NCBI GenBank assembly: GCA_032718865.1
Contig: JALUTQ010000033.1
Location: 1,054,001 to 1,118,000 of the forward strand
Direction: 5' to 3'
Source of the DNA: Tilletia caries
Taxonomy: Eukaryota; Basidiomycota; Exobasidiomycetes; Tilletiales; Tilletiaceae
Length of the DNA: 64,000 nucleotides
The translations under genes were made by a program, and so were the position numbers. Below are positions 11,779 to 23,010 of this stretch, in pieces. How positions within the stretch are numbered: the stretch's first letter is position 1; the number at the start of each line of letters is the position of its first letter. The notes under the pieces are model-generated. The model saw only the letters and a list, made by a program, of their open reading frames with translations. It ran no database searches and was not told the origin of the DNA.

Positions 11779-13133
11779 TCAAGAAGCATAGTAGCCGCCG
11801 AGCTTCATGAGAATGGTGTCGAGCTTGGCATTGGTGGCTGTCAAAAGTGCGTGCAGTGCTTCAACCTTGGACTCCAGCATAGTGAAGTGAGCCTCATGAA
11901 CCTCATGCTCGCGATCTCGCTGCTGTGTCTTGACCGCGAGCTCTTGAGAGCGAAGCTCAAGCTTGCGACGCTTGGTCTGCTCGCGCTCGGCGATGATGGC
12001 GGCACGATCCTCGGATGCTCGTTGCTGGAAACCGATCAATGCGTCGTCGATGATGGAAGAGGCCCGACCTTTTCCCGTTTCCTTCTTCTTGTCTCTGGAG
12101 CTGGACGCGATGGAAGAAGCATCATTCTCCTTGTGGCTCTCACTCTTCATGCTGATATTGCCGATGCTGGTGCGTTTGAGACCACGACTGGGAGTCTCAG
12201 AGTGGGCGGAGACTGCGTGAGCGCGCATGCTGTCGGCGGAAACTTGACTGGCGAGCCGATCGAGACCAGGAAGAGCAGCATCGCGCCCAGGAATCCGCAG
12301 ACCGTTGACCGAGCGCTGACTGGCAGTGGGTGTGCGGAACGAGAGGGAGGCCTCCGACGACGCACGGGGCTCCGATGCTCGAACAGAGACGCTGTCGAGC
12401 AGCTCGTCGTCGTCCATATCGTCATCGTCATCATCAACATCGTAATTGAAGCGCTTCGTTCCGTGAGTACGAGTATAAGGTGACTCTCCTCCATCGTTGC
12501 CGTCGTCGCCATCGTTGCCTCTGTCGTCTTGGCCATCGTTGTCCGAAACATCGTCTCCATCTCCGTTGTACTGAGTGTTGATGTCGGTAGCCCCCGTGAC
12601 AACGATGTCGGGGTCGGAGCTGGATCGATCGCGCATCATCTCCTGCATCATTTCCCACCAGGGGATGCGCTTGAGGAGATGTTCGCGCTGGGTCTTCATC
12701 TGGCCGTCATAAATCTCCTCCAACAGAAGTCCCTGCCCCGTCTTGCTCATCTTGTCTCGCTCGCGGAGTACGTCTTGCACAGCCCTTTGATCTTCTGGCG
12801 CATCTGATCGGGGGTTTTCTGCTCGTCTGCGGGGAAGATTTCGCGGGACATGCCTCGAAGCATTGAGTTTCCTTGCATCTTGAGCTTGTCCGGGATCGCT
12901 TCGTTGTGGCCGGGAAGGAACATCGTCTGGAAGTCTTGCTTGTCTTTGATGAGCCGAACAAGATGCGTCTGCTGATCCGACGTCCAAAATTGACGGGAAC
13001 GCTGAGCGCTGACGCTGGAGGACTGCTGAGATGGCTGGGATGGCTGAGTGGACGTATTCGTGCTCTGAGGAGACAGAAACTCGATCGGGTTTCCTCTGGA
13101 ACCCGCCGAGAGAGCGTTTGAGGGCGGGTTCAT
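11779..13133 (-). pseudogene. Harbinger-associated Myb/SANT-like protein, frameshifted
   Basis: The ATG at 13133 opens a Ser/Gln-rich leader, then a trihelix or Myb/SANT-like domain (FWTSDQQTHLVRLIKDKQDF, followed by QMRQKIKGLCKTY). The frame breaks near 12770. The other frame continues with DKMSKTGQGLL and PWWEMMQEMMRDR, then a long acidic D-rich stretch (about 12400-12600), a Ser-rich linker, a KRTSIGNISMK-type basic patch and a C-terminal coiled coil (about 11790-12000: EREQTKRRKLELRSQELAV). In PIF/Harbinger elements the partner protein binds terminal DNA and helps bring the transposase into the nucleus. That role is inferred here from position and domain type. Confidence 0.78.
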
Positions 13134-13726
13134 GATGCCGATTGCTGTAAGCCGATGGGAGGCTGAGAACGGCAACGGGAAGAGAGGTTTTGGCGAGAAA
13201 ATCAATGGAGAGAAAGTGAAGAGAGAGAAGGAGGGAGGAAGGAGGAGTAAGAATTGAGGGCACGTCTGTCTCGATCTGTGCTCTGTCCTTTTTAACCCAG
13301 ACGTACCTCTTTGTCCCAGTATGAGCCAAGGCTGTTGGCGTTGTGCCTCATCGTTGAGGTTGCTGTGGAAGAAAGGAAACTGACGGAGAGAATGGTTTGG
13401 AAGGGTCGATGATGGGGAAGGGAAGCAGATTGAGGCGAGCCGCGAGCGAGACAGCAACGCGATGAAGTGGATAAAGTGGGACAAAAACCTGCCTCCGACC
13501 AGGGTTTTGTCCCAACTTTCTCGATATCGTAGGTCACTTAGAGAAATGAAACGGGATTTGGTCTTAACCGCCGAAACGCCACATCGTACTGCAACGTTAA
13601 CGAAATCGTTGCAGTACCTCATCTACTGCCTAGAACTGGCGAATACCCCTACAATGTTTCGGACACCGATTTGAAGTCGCGGATCGTTTTCAGCCTGAAT
13701 TTATGAAAAGAGCGTGGCGCTGTTTT

Positions 13727-15422
13727 CTCAGGAAAAGTGGGGGCGCTGTGGTCCCGCGGCTGAGGCTGCCCACCCGCTGCTGACCCGCTGTGGATCTGCT
13801 TCAGCGTCTCAGCAGCGTCTGTACCCGCTGCTCAGACGCCGCCGTCCCGATGTAACTTTTAGACTTGAACTCGTCAATCCCAAAAACGCTCCGAAAGCTA
13901 CAGCGTCTGCGCAGCTTGGGCCATCCCGCTCCCGATCCGCTGCCATCAGGATGTTCACCCGCGGCAGTCATCTCAAGTCCTTCCTGTCGACTCTTCCACC
14001 CAAGATCTCGGCTCGCTACGCGCGCTGAAGACGCTGCTCAGCCATGGTAAGTCTCTTACGTCTGCTTTCTGCGCTTTGCTTCGGGCACTGAACTTGTCGT
14101 TTTCTTCTCCCTCAGCCCCGCTGGAGAGACCGTGGCCCAGCCTCACTCAGTCCATGCTCATCCTGGTGAGGACGACGACCACAACCTCAACGACGACGAG
14201 GATGAGCTCGACAGCAACGATGACCGCCGCCGCCGTCAACGCCCTCGCCCTCGACCTCCGTCTCTAGCCAGTCATCGGAATCGGGCCCTTCACCCTCGGC
14301 ATCCCCCCTCCGGCACACAATCGACTACCTCCGCTCCAACCCAGCCCACTTCCCAGCGTACACCTCGTCCTCCCCTCCCCCTCTTCATCCTCGAACTCGA
14401 TCCTACTCTCCATCCTGCCCCATCGTCATCTCGTCTATAGCCCGCTCTCTCAGGCCTCAGCGCCTTCAGCTTACTACGTTCAACCTCGCCCCCCATCCGA
14501 GCGCACAGGACCTCGCTTATCGCCCTGTGCGTATTGCTTATACCCGCTCCCTCGTCTTCGACAGCACGCCCTTGCTCGACAGCCCGGCGAGCCAGCATCG
14601 GGTTCACTCACGACACCCTGCAGCGGGTCAGGGTCAACAGGGTCAGGGGCAACAACAACAACAGCAACAGGAGGCAACCACCCTCCTTACGCGCACTGGC
14701 ATCCATCAGACCTTTGGTCCCACCTACCCACCCCGCCGCATCCCCAGGCAAGACTGATTCATCGTCTCCTACCCCGGCCTCGCCTTCACCTTCCCCGTAT
14801 CCTTATCTGCCGAGTCCGCGACTACCGCCCCACGTCCCCACCAGACTCTGACTCCCTCCTCTTCGCACACCGACCCTCCCAACCCCTCTCCCTCCCTTCC
14901 ACACGGCCCTCCTCCCACCCACCCCTCTCCTCAAGTCTCAACACCATCCTCTCCCACTCTCCCTCCTCTCCGGCAGAGGGAACATCACCCTCCCCCCTCA
15001 TCTACAAGCACAAACACGCCCATCACACTCACCCTCGGCACCACGACCACCCAGGACGTCATATTTATAATTTACTAACCAGTGGACAGTGGTCGAGAAC
15101 ATAATGCCAGCTGAATTGTAGCTGCACTTCGGCCGGATGAAAGCGGATGAACAGCGGGTAGCTGCCTGATATGATCTAATTGAATTACTGGTTGTCAGTG
15201 GGTGTACAGCGGGTGAATGACAGGTGAACGGCGGATGGACAGCTGAACGTGTGTCCACAGCGGGTAGACGCTCGGCTGCTGGAGACTGTATCTGACAGCG
15301 CCCGCTGTAGACCTGCTGTTGAGACGCTGCTTAGCAGCGGTATGGGCAGTGAGTCTGCAGCGGGTCTACAGCGGGTCTACAGCCGGTGGGCAGCTTCACA
15401 CAGCGCCCCCAGCTTTCCTGAG
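13727..15422. mobile_element. Non-autonomous hAT-like element nested in the TA element
   Basis: The ends are inverted repeats beginning CTCAGGAAA and continuing as TGGGGGCGCTGTG. The direct repeat GCTGTTTT (8 bp) is at 13719-13726 and 15423-15430, the length typical of hAT elements. About 150 bp at each end are rich in CAGCGGG/CCCGCTG sub-terminal motifs in many copies. The interior (14100-15000) is C-rich low-complexity DNA with a short CAA/CAG run near 14645; no transposase domain is visible. Confidence 0.78.
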
Positions 15423-16099
15423 GCTGTTTTAGTGATCAAAATTGTTGTCCCACACCACGTTGAACAACAGCAGTCAGTCAAGGCCAAGTGCGTTCGCAGA
15501 CCATCTCGACTAAGCAGATACCGTCCCCTCAAGCACTTATTGCGCTTACTGCTCACTGCTCAGCCTGCTGGAGCATTGTTGAAAGGGATTTACGATGGGT
15601 CAAGAGCGTGATGGGTGGTGGCGGAGAAGTGGGACGTGCCTGTAGTTTCGTAAACGACGTCTCAAAAGAAACTTGGAGTCTCCTGGGTCTATACCATCCT
15701 GATGCTGTTTTGGTACCGTCCTGGTCCCATTCTCCCAACTCATTCGAACTCCTTCATCCTTCATATCACCTCCCTTCCGCTGTCTCTCTTCAGTGTCCAT
15801 CAAACGTTATCATAGCAGAGATACCAGGGTTAGAACTACAAAAGGACTGAGCTCTCTTGGATTGCACTTGGTATGGATCTGCTGCGACGTGGACGGAAGC
15901 ATCGGTGGTTCTTGTACGCGTCGCTCATACGTGAGATGTGAGACCCCAGCCTGTCATGAGACCGTCCTTGCGGAGGCGTCGTAACCCCTCGGATGATCAT
16001 CATGAGGTCTGCCAAAAATGATCATACGAATTCAAAATCTCTGCGAATGAAATCCGCCATCAAAAAATGAGGGTGTCCGAAACATTGTGCAGTCGAGAG

Positions 16100-16708
16100 T
16101 AACGACCTTGATAATTGCGTCCGCCGTCTTTTTGGCCTTCCCGAATTTCTGTGATGCGGGGAGAGAGATAACGAGAGAGCACAGGTTTGAGCGGAACGTA
16201 CGGACCATCCGATTTTCGACAACGGCGGGCTGGGACTCACCTTCAACTCGCCAGCTGCATCCGAAAGAGACTTGCAGGCCTTGTCCGAATCTCCACCCGA
16301 TCCTAAGGTCATATGAAGATTCTTGTAGATGTCTTCGAGACTGTCACCTTGTTTGAACCCCTGCGCCATGAAACTGGCCCTGTACTCAGCGCGAGCCAAG
16401 GATGCGAATCAAAGTCCAGCCAATATTCTCTCGGACGAGCAAGAAAGAGGGAGGGGATGTTATCTGACTCACTGGGTCAGATAGTTGGAGATTTTGTTGA
16501 TGTGATCATGAAACTTGTCGTATCCTTTATTTGCGTCGAGCTTTGGGTAAGGCACATCTCGATCATGCTCCGGCCTGAGCTACTCGTCCAGCTGGACGAA
16601 ACTGAGCCTAACGTTTAACGTCAAGACAAAGAGACGCCAAACGTCGGCCGTCGTGAATGCAACCAGCGAGGCGAGGAGGATGGTAGTGAATGTGAGGAGA
16701 CGGACCAT
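16100..16708 (-). pseudogene. 5' fragment of small secreted protein gene B1
   Basis: The ATG at 16708 starts the same signal peptide as B2 (MVRLLTFTTILLASLVAFTT). The codon that is TGG in B2 is TAG here, about 43 codons in. The first intron keeps a normal GTGAGT donor near 16465. Exon 2 reads YRASFMAQGFKQGDSLEDIY and exon 3 begins KFGKAKKTADAI before the gene is cut by the TA element at 16100. B1 is therefore dead twice over: a nonsense codon and a transposon insertion. Confidence 0.8.
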
Positions 16709-16960
16709 GTTGGCTAGCTGTTAGACTGGGTAGTGAAGAAGTGGATCTGTGCAGGGAGATGCAGAGCTGGGAAGGAAGACTGTTTTTGAGCCTTGGTAAC
16801 GAAGGACGGGACAAGGAGTACGGACGTGTGTATGTGAGAGACCTTCTCTCCTCGAGTCAGTGCGCTCAATGCTGGGCCATGACAACTGCCCGAGCAAAAC
16901 GAGGGAATCCGACAGGGCACCCTCACGTCGAGTTCAGCCCAAGTGGCAAGCGCTGTATCC
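16709..16960 (-). promoter_or_regulatory. Promoter of B1, duplicated with that of B2; TATA lost
   Basis: The minus strand from 16960 to 16709 matches the plus strand 57145-57381 closely, including GATTCCCTCGTTTTGCTCGG and the 5' leader just before the ATG. Where B2 has CACATATAAGAAGG, B1 has CACATACACACG, so the TATA box is not preserved. Confidence 0.65.
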
Positions 16961-18120
16961 GTTTGAATTGCGAACGAGTTGGCGTAGCTCTGGGCCATGT
17001 ACATTGTCTCTGGAATCGAATCGGTGCAGGGGGTACCATAGATACCGGCATTCGTCAGCGTCCAGCGTCCAGCATTCCTCAACGCCTTCGCCGCTGTCCA
17101 GATCAAACCGAAATGTCAGTCTTTGGGTTCTCGGACAGGGCACATCGAGGTGACGCTGACACTCACTTCATTCGGAACTGCCTTAAGTGGGTACGAAGTG
17201 CCCAGCCTCAGGATGCTTCGTGCGCCCAGTGACTGTCTCGCTCCAGCGGACAATCCACGCATCGAATCCAAATGTAGCCTTGGTCTGGCGCCAGACGTCG
17301 GTGACGATGTTCGACCGGGATTGCTTGAGCGTGTGGGTGTGCACTGTAACGGGAAAGGTAGTGACGCTCACGAGGCGGCAAAGGTTGCTGCTCTGCCGGC
17401 GAGTTCAGGACCACCCTTTGTAGACGCGTTGATTGGGGATGCAGCGGGAATCTTGATGACCTCGTCGCTAAATTGACCCAGTACGGGTAAATTGAACAGT
17501 GAGGGATAAGGTCTTCAGCATTGCGCAAGGTGTCCCCGGGACATGGCGAGCAGACCAGAATTCATCATTGTAGGACTGACGTAGAATAATGGACCACAAG
17601 CGGATGCACTCCTTGTTGATCAAGTTCCATCCGCACATTTCGAAAGTTCCGTCGATACGTTTCCTCCGTGTGAAGCAGGGAAGTGCGGAAACTTCATAGG
17701 AAGGTCCCTTTGACGGCTCTGCAGGTATTCAGAACGACTGTGAGAGAGATAAAAGGAAGCGAAGCAGTAGCGCGACTGAACACACCTTGTTGCCGGAATG
17801 TCGCTTTGGGACGGTAGTGATGATGTTCGAAGAACCTGGCACCAGAGGTGGAAAGAATGGAAAGAAGATCAACAGAGGCGGAAGAGAGTAACTGAAAGAT
17901 GTGCGTGAAGAGACCGCGCAGGAATGCAGAGAGATGTGAATAGAAGATCTTCGGCAAGGATCTCAAGGGGCTTGACGCTGCGAAGCATGATAAGAAAATC
18001 TTGACAGGTAGATTGACAGAGTTGGAGCTCGATCGTACAACGGAACTTGACTTTGGAGGGACGGAATCTTTTTGGCATGACTTGAGTTTGGAGGGAACCG
18101 ACGAGGGACGGGGGGACAGG
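16960..18120. other. No supported gene; fragmentary minus-strand ORFs
   Basis: Minus-strand ORF pieces between 16960 and 17530 have protein-like stretches (for example VWRQTKATFGFDAWIVRW near 17250 and SYANSFAIQTDTALATWAEL near 16960). No consistent splice pattern or start codon links them. 17530-18120 is the probable 3' side of the cysteine-rich gene and holds nothing I can identify. Confidence 0.3.
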
Positions 18121-18126
18121 ATCGGT

Positions 18127-18544
18127 TTAGCATGATTGCTGTTCCTTGCAGACCGTTGCATCGCGCCGATCGTAGTATGTGCCTTTAGCACAGGCGTCAT
18201 TGCAGAAACTTTCGTCGGCGTTGTAGTGTCCGCAGGCTGTGAGGCAGTTGGGTCCATAATCTGAGGTGGTCCACTTTGAGCAAAGGCAACTCCAGTAGTT
18301 TTTGGAGCGAATACTGTCCTTGGTGGCAGTGCCTCCGCGACAGTAATCCCTAGCAAGATTGTGGCATTGTTTATGCCAAAGATCGTTCTGAATAGAATAG
18401 AATCGCAATTATGGTCAATCTTCCGAGACTTGGCGAGGGAGCGGAGAGGAGAAGCCGTGTACTCACTTCATAGGGAGGTTGAGCTTGAGCAGACCCCAGG
18501 AGGGCGAGCAAGATGACAGGGAAGGCGATCTGAACGACTTGCAT
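18127..18544 (-). CDS. Small secreted cysteine-rich protein (10 Cys)
   Basis: Two exons, 18467-18544 and 18127-18387, joined by a GTGAGT...TTCAG intron of 79 nt in phase 0, give 112 aa. Residues 1-22 form a signal peptide (VVQIAFPVILLALLGSAQA). The mature part has ten cysteines in the order QC, YC, SCLC, NC, AC, FC, AC, VC, SC and ends with a cysteine. This is the profile of an apoplastic, disulphide-rich fungal secreted protein, but no named family is recognised. A TATAAATAG box sits about 140 bp upstream, and an R2 repeat lies in the upstream region. Expression and role are unknown. Confidence 0.72.
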
Positions 18545-18680
18545 CTTGAAGCTTGAAGAGTCAAGGTCTTGATGGATGTTTGCGTCAGGGATGGTTGCGT
18601 GAGGAAAGGAGTGATAAGTGATGCGGCCAAGGTGATGAGTTTAGGGCAGATACGAGAAGGGACAGCTCTGTACAGGCTCT

Positions 18681-18690
18681 CTATTTATAA
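18681..18690 (-). promoter_or_regulatory. TATA box of the cysteine-rich secreted gene
   Basis: The minus strand reads TTATAAATAG about 140 bp upstream of the ATG at 18544. Position and sequence fit a core promoter. Confidence 0.5.
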
Positions 18691-18879
18691 CACAGAGCCC
18701 TGCTCGCCTGCTCCGCCCTGCTGTAACCATCTCATCATCATGTTGCACATCAAAAATGCCTTTCTGGGGCAAATGAGCTCCCAAATCCATGCAACCGCCG
18801 AAAATCTACTCAATCCTGAGTCCTAACCCTGGAATACGACCCTCGAGCCTCCTCGGATGGCGTTTGCAAGTCCAAGGTT

Positions 18880-19270
18880 GTCGCTGCTTCATCATTCATT
18901 CCGATGTCTTCATATCGTCAGAGATCAGATCATCAGACATCAGAGCGCGACGCGGTGGTGGCCCGCTCTTATCGAGTTCTGGTTCCGAATACTCAACATA
19001 TATGTATACCCAGAGAAGATGCTCACATCGTTGCATCGCTCGTAGTTGAAACGATCGGGGAAGGATGGACTCGCACACGGGCATCGCCCTCGGTAGTCGA
19101 TCGTTCCTATCGCGTCACTCCCGGCGACTGGCGAGTATTAGGGCCTTCTCGGAGAGATGTGGGCGCATTTCCTCACTTCGGTACCTTTGCGTCATTCGCC
19201 ACCGTTATAACGTTCGTTAACGTTATTGATTGGCGAGGTTCTCATTGGCGAGGCAGAGGCGTGGTAGGAT
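18880..19270. repeat. R2 dispersed repeat, copy 1
   Basis: This shares with the copies at 21850-22190, 22190-23010 and 24420-24500 a block of the form TCGCGTCA...GGCGAGT...CTCGGAGAGAT...GGGCGCATTT...TGCCTTT. Copies differ by many substitutions and small indels. Each lies between genes, near presumed promoters. No ORF or terminal inverted repeat is visible. Confidence 0.55.
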
Positions 19271-19594
19271 GCTCAATAATAAGGACTTTCTGGCTGAGCA
19301 GGCCACAGTCAGGACCGCAGTCTCCCTCGGGGTGCCCTCAGTACTCAGTCCTCATGGAATCACTTCTATTTTGGGCGATGGTCGTGGTTGGGGCACTTGA
19401 CTGACGATATCTTCAGGCAAGACGACCTCGAGCATGCTGTTCACGTTAGGGAAGGGCGTGCATTCACAATCTTCAGGGTCATAAAAGGTGGGATACAGGA
19501 AGAGATCGGAGCGTTACACCAATGTTAAATCAAACGAGATCGACGGCAGCCGCCCCCGTTTGGTCTGCTGGTAAGACTGAAAAAGTGGAATAAT

Positions 19595-21737
19595 CTAGCG
19601 TGTCCGCCGCCGGAACTCGACTTGATAAGGCTCCGATGGGAGCGTGATGGAAGGAAGGTACTTGGGCGGCCAACTCGCTGTCTGGCCCTGGTCTGCCCGT
19701 GCCCAGTGGATATCGAAAAGAGGCACGATCGCAGCGACGATGCTGAGTGCCTCGAAGTCTGGCGAGGAAGAGGAAAGAAGAGTACTGTCAGAGAAGGAGG
19801 AATCTAAGCAGGCACGTAAATGCAAGGAAAAGCAGCAAACTCACTGGCCAGGTTCATTCCCAGGCACATGCGTGGCCCGCCGTTGAACATGTGCTGTTGC
19901 CACTGCGAGTACTGCTTCGTGCCCATCCTCCCTTCCTCGTCCTCGGTCGCCGGGTCCAAGAACCGACTTGGCCGGTATTCCTCGCAGTCCGCACCCCAGA
20001 CCTCGGGCAAGCGGGCCATGACCCAGTCGGACCAGCCAGTCATCTCTCCCTTGTATATTTGGATCGGCGGCAGATTTGTCGGGTTGGGCTCTGAGGGGAC
20101 GAGGAGTGTGTCCTTAACACATCGCTTGGCGTTCTGTTGTGATTGAGAAGGTTAAAAAAAAAAAGCGATAAGGAGCCTGGTCCTGGACTGTGTACAAGGC
20201 GGCGGGCGGGCATGCTTTCTCTCACCTTTGGAACACTAGGGTGCAATCGCAAGGCCTCCGTGATGCACGCGAGTGTGTATGGTACGTCGCGGAGACGGTC
20301 GTACGGCAGCCGGTAACCTTCTTCGGGGCACTCGCCCAGAACCTCCGTCAGTTCGCGTCGGATGCCGTCGAGATGCTCCGGATGGGCCATCATCTCGTAG
20401 AAGAACCAGGAGAGAAGCTGGGCGGTGGTGTCTCTGTGTGGGTCACCGCAACAGTCAGCGCAAAGAGTGAGTGTCAGAGTATGTGGTGCGCACAGCTTCC
20501 ATGCCAAGTTCTTAAAAATGCAAGCCACTCACCGTCCAGCAATGAGGAAGTTGAGGACTACGATCAAGAGTTCCTCGCGATCTTGAGTGGTCTCCATGAA
20601 GAGATCGAGCAGATCCTTCCCGTCCTTCTTGGCCAGCTGAGCAATGGTTCCTGTTGCACGTGTCGCCTGCCCTTGGTCCTCGTTTGCCTTCTTCTCGCGC
20701 TGCACAGAGCGCAGCCGATCGTCGATAATGCCTCCTGCGAAGGTCTTGATTGTGGCGATGGCCTTTCGCATGCTGGTTGAAATAGAAGAGTTGGCGTCAG
20801 TCAATCGACTCACACTCGCACGATCAGAATCAGGATCAGAGAAGCAGGACTCGACTCACTTCTTGCCCTGGGCGGAGAACAGCTCAGTCTGCTTGAAGAT
20901 AGGATCAAACGACCGCGAGTTGATGACCTGCTGCGCATAGTCGAAGGCCAGCGCGAATTCGACGGGTGTGTCGAGACAGGCCGGATCCTTTGTCAAGCAG
21001 CCAATGTCCGAACTCAAGGCCATACGGGAGAAGGAGTTGAGAGTGTAGCGGAAGAAAAGTTCAGGCAGCGTGATGACCGCCTCGTTACCTCGCAGGGTGA
21101 GGTTGTTCAAGAGGGAGACGACGCTGTCAAGCTCCTGATGGACGACGACCTGGACCCAGTTACGGAACTGGGCAGCAGAGAAGATGTGTGAGGCCGTCTT
21201 GCGGGCGTGTTTCCATGTGTGACCGTCGGAGACGAAGATGCCATTCTGACCGAGCACGTCGCTGAGCCGGCTTTGGAAGAAGTCGCCTTTCTCGAAGTTC
21301 TCGAAGTACGTTTTCTGGATGCCCTCGATGTATTCGGGTCGGGAGAGGAAGAAGAAGGTGCCAACTCCGAGGATGCTCAATCTGTTCCATTGATGACGAG
21401 GTGAGTGAGTGAGCTCGTGAAGGAAGAGGGTGTTGGGACCATTCTGGGAGGAAAATGATACATACTGCGCACATCCGTTCTTGGAGGGCTTCGTGATTTC
21501 GAGAAACTGGTGCAGTTCCCTGTCGGTGCCCTTCTTGACCTTCCAGACGGTATGGCCGAGCAAGGGCAGTGTCATGGGCGGGAAGTGCACTCCGGCCCGT
21601 CTCGGCTTTGTACCGAGCGCGCGATCATGGTAGATGAAGGCGAGTGCGAGGAGAGAGAGACCTGCGAGGGGCAAGAGGATGCCGGTGCGGTCGAAGATGG
21701 CGGCAAGAGGAGATGAGTATGTGGAGAGGGTCAGCAT
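19595..21737 (-). CDS. Cytochrome P450 monooxygenase (CYP52/CYP63-like)
   Basis: Six exons (21466-21737, 20860-21381, 20533-20772, 20226-20433, 19845-20133, 19595-19758), all with GT-AG introns and compatible phases, give 564 aa, normal for a microsomal fungal P450. An N-terminal membrane anchor (IFDRTGILLPLAGLSLLALA) is followed by a proline-rich hinge. Motifs in order: helix C WKHARK, I-helix AGRDTT (split by intron 3), K-helix ExxR as EALR, PERF-type region RPSRFLDP, and the haem-binding FNGGPRMCLG with its cysteine ligand. All key residues are present. Sequence style suggests the clan that hydroxylates fatty acids or alkanes, but the substrate cannot be read from sequence. It has no pathway neighbours, so a stand-alone role in detoxification or lipid oxidation is more likely than a biosynthetic cluster. 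Confidence 0.92.
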
Positions 21738-21849
21738 GGCGTTGGCGAGCAATGCAAAGTGATTGAGATGGAAGACGGGCTGTGTGCGAGAAAAGGGATG
21801 GGAGACGTGAGCAGGCGCCTTAAATGTTATACAAGAACCGCCATTCGCT

Positions 21850-22190
21850 CGTCGGGCTCCAGCGGTATAGTCGGTATAGTCGGTCGTTCTCATGGCGTCA
21901 CGCTCGGCGAGTGTTTGTTGAGTTCTCGCAGAGATTTGTGGGCGGTGGGCGAGTTACCCCATTTAGGTGCCTTTGCGCCCTTCACCACACCTCATCACGC
22001 GCCGCATTATCAACTGAAGGGCGTTTATACAAGTACTCAAGCCTCAAGCCAGGAACGTGGCTTTCAAGTTACAGCACCGGCCAACAACTCGCTAGAACCA
22101 TGCAGTATCGAATGAGGAATGCAGGACTGAGCTCGGGCGGGCGTTCGCATTTTGTCGCATCATTCGTGTTACATAGAAACAATCAGAGAA
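21850..22190. repeat. R2 dispersed repeat, copy 2 (P450 upstream region)
   Basis: This copy lies just upstream of the P450 start and extends through CAACAACTCGCTAGAACCAT and GAGCTCGGGCGGGCG. A further copy begins directly after it, so 21850-23010 is effectively a two-unit tandem array. Confidence 0.55.
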
Positions 22191-23010
22191 GGACGGACTC
22201 ACAGGACGCAGACATGGTCATCGACCTTGGTAGCCTGCCGTTCTTATCGCGTCATCCTCGGCGAGTAAGGTCTCCTCGGAGAGATTTATGGGCGCATTTT
22301 CCCATTTCCATGCCTTTCATCATGTACCGCACCATACGAGGTGGAGGACGAAAGTCTTCGAATGATTTCTGAAATACTTAGTGTTTACACTCAGAATCTT
22401 CAAACTTGGCTCTCAATTGAAGTCCACAACCAGTCAAACAACTTGTGAGCTGAAAGGTGGTAAGCATAGAACACACGAATAGGCACCTTTTTGCTCTTCA
22501 GAGCTGACTGCTTTTTGTCTGCGAATGGGTACGTGAGCAAAGTGTGAAAATCCGAGATTTTATTCAATTAGTAGATTATTAAGTGATTTCATTTTGCTCC
22601 TAACCCTATTGAGAGTCGTCTTTTTCCCAGACAGAAACCGGTCCGACAACTTAAGAACAAAAGTTGCTCAAGTACACGCTGTATGATTTCCAGCTTTCCG
22701 CTCGCAAGTTGTTGTATTGGTTGTGGACTTCCTTTGAGAGCTCCGAAGGAGCGATTTGAGTGTAAACACTAAGTAAAATTGAGGTGCGTTCGAAGACTTT
22801 CGTCCTCCACCTCGTATGTATATTACGCAAGCATGAAGTCGTGTGAAGGGTGTATCGAAGCGTGGACCGTGGCCACCTATGTATTCCAATTTTCCGCACA
22901 ACAACTCGCCAGGACCATCGACCATGCGATTGAGACAAGATTGAATGGGGAATGCGGACAGGATTCGGCGGGCGCGGTGCGCATTCTGCTCATGGCTTGC
23001 GGAAATAGTG
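22190..23010. repeat. R2 dispersed repeat, copy 3, split by a MITE
   Basis: The left half (22190-22336) carries the CTCGGAGAGATTTATGGGCG block; the right half (22815-23010) carries CAACAACTCGCCAGGACCAT and the GGCGGGCGCG block. Between them is the 478-bp MITE at 22337-22814. The two halves in order match copy 2. Confidence 0.55.
22337..22814. mobile_element. 478-bp MITE with long inverted repeats and TA target duplication
   Basis: The left end starts CGAGGTGGAGGACGAAAGTC and the right end is its reverse complement. A second inverted block, TTAGTGTTTACACTCA, lies about 50-65 bp inside each end. TA flanks both sides (22335-22336 and 22815-22816). There is no ORF. The TA duplication suggests mobilisation by a Tc1/mariner-type transposase. 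Confidence 0.8.

Larger units (their letters stand above)
9384..13650. mobile_element. PIF/Harbinger DNA transposon
   Basis: A 42-bp perfect terminal inverted repeat (AGGGGTATTCGCCAGTTCTA... at the left end, its reverse complement ending at 13650) bounds a 4267-bp element. The 3-bp direct repeat ACA flanks it at 9381-9383 and 13651-13653. Inside are a DDE transposase gene on the plus strand and a Myb/SANT-like gene on the minus strand, the usual two-gene content of PIF/Harbinger elements. It sits within the left terminal repeat of the outer TA element; the intact right terminal repeat at 16070-16099 shows the uninterrupted site. Both genes carry a frameshift, so the copy is probably non-functional by itself. 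Confidence 0.92.
9370..16099. mobile_element. Outer TA-target DNA element (Tc1/mariner-like, non-autonomous) inserted in gene B1
   Basis: The ends are inverted repeats starting CTCTCGACTGCAC and continuing ATGTTTCGGACACC (about 28 bp, perfect once the nested insertion in the left repeat is removed). The element is flanked by TA at 9368-9369 and 16100-16101. Removing it and one TA rejoins gene B1 in frame relative to its paralogue B2. The TA duplication and short terminal repeats point to a Tc1/mariner-type element. Once the Harbinger (9384-13650) and hAT-like (13727-15422) insertions and their duplications are subtracted, only about 750 bp remain with no transposase ORF, so it is non-autonomous. 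Confidence 0.8.

Noticed and set aside
14100..15000. Proline/serine-rich ORFs inside the hAT-like element
   Set aside because: Low-complexity C-rich DNA; no transposase or dimerisation motif in any frame.
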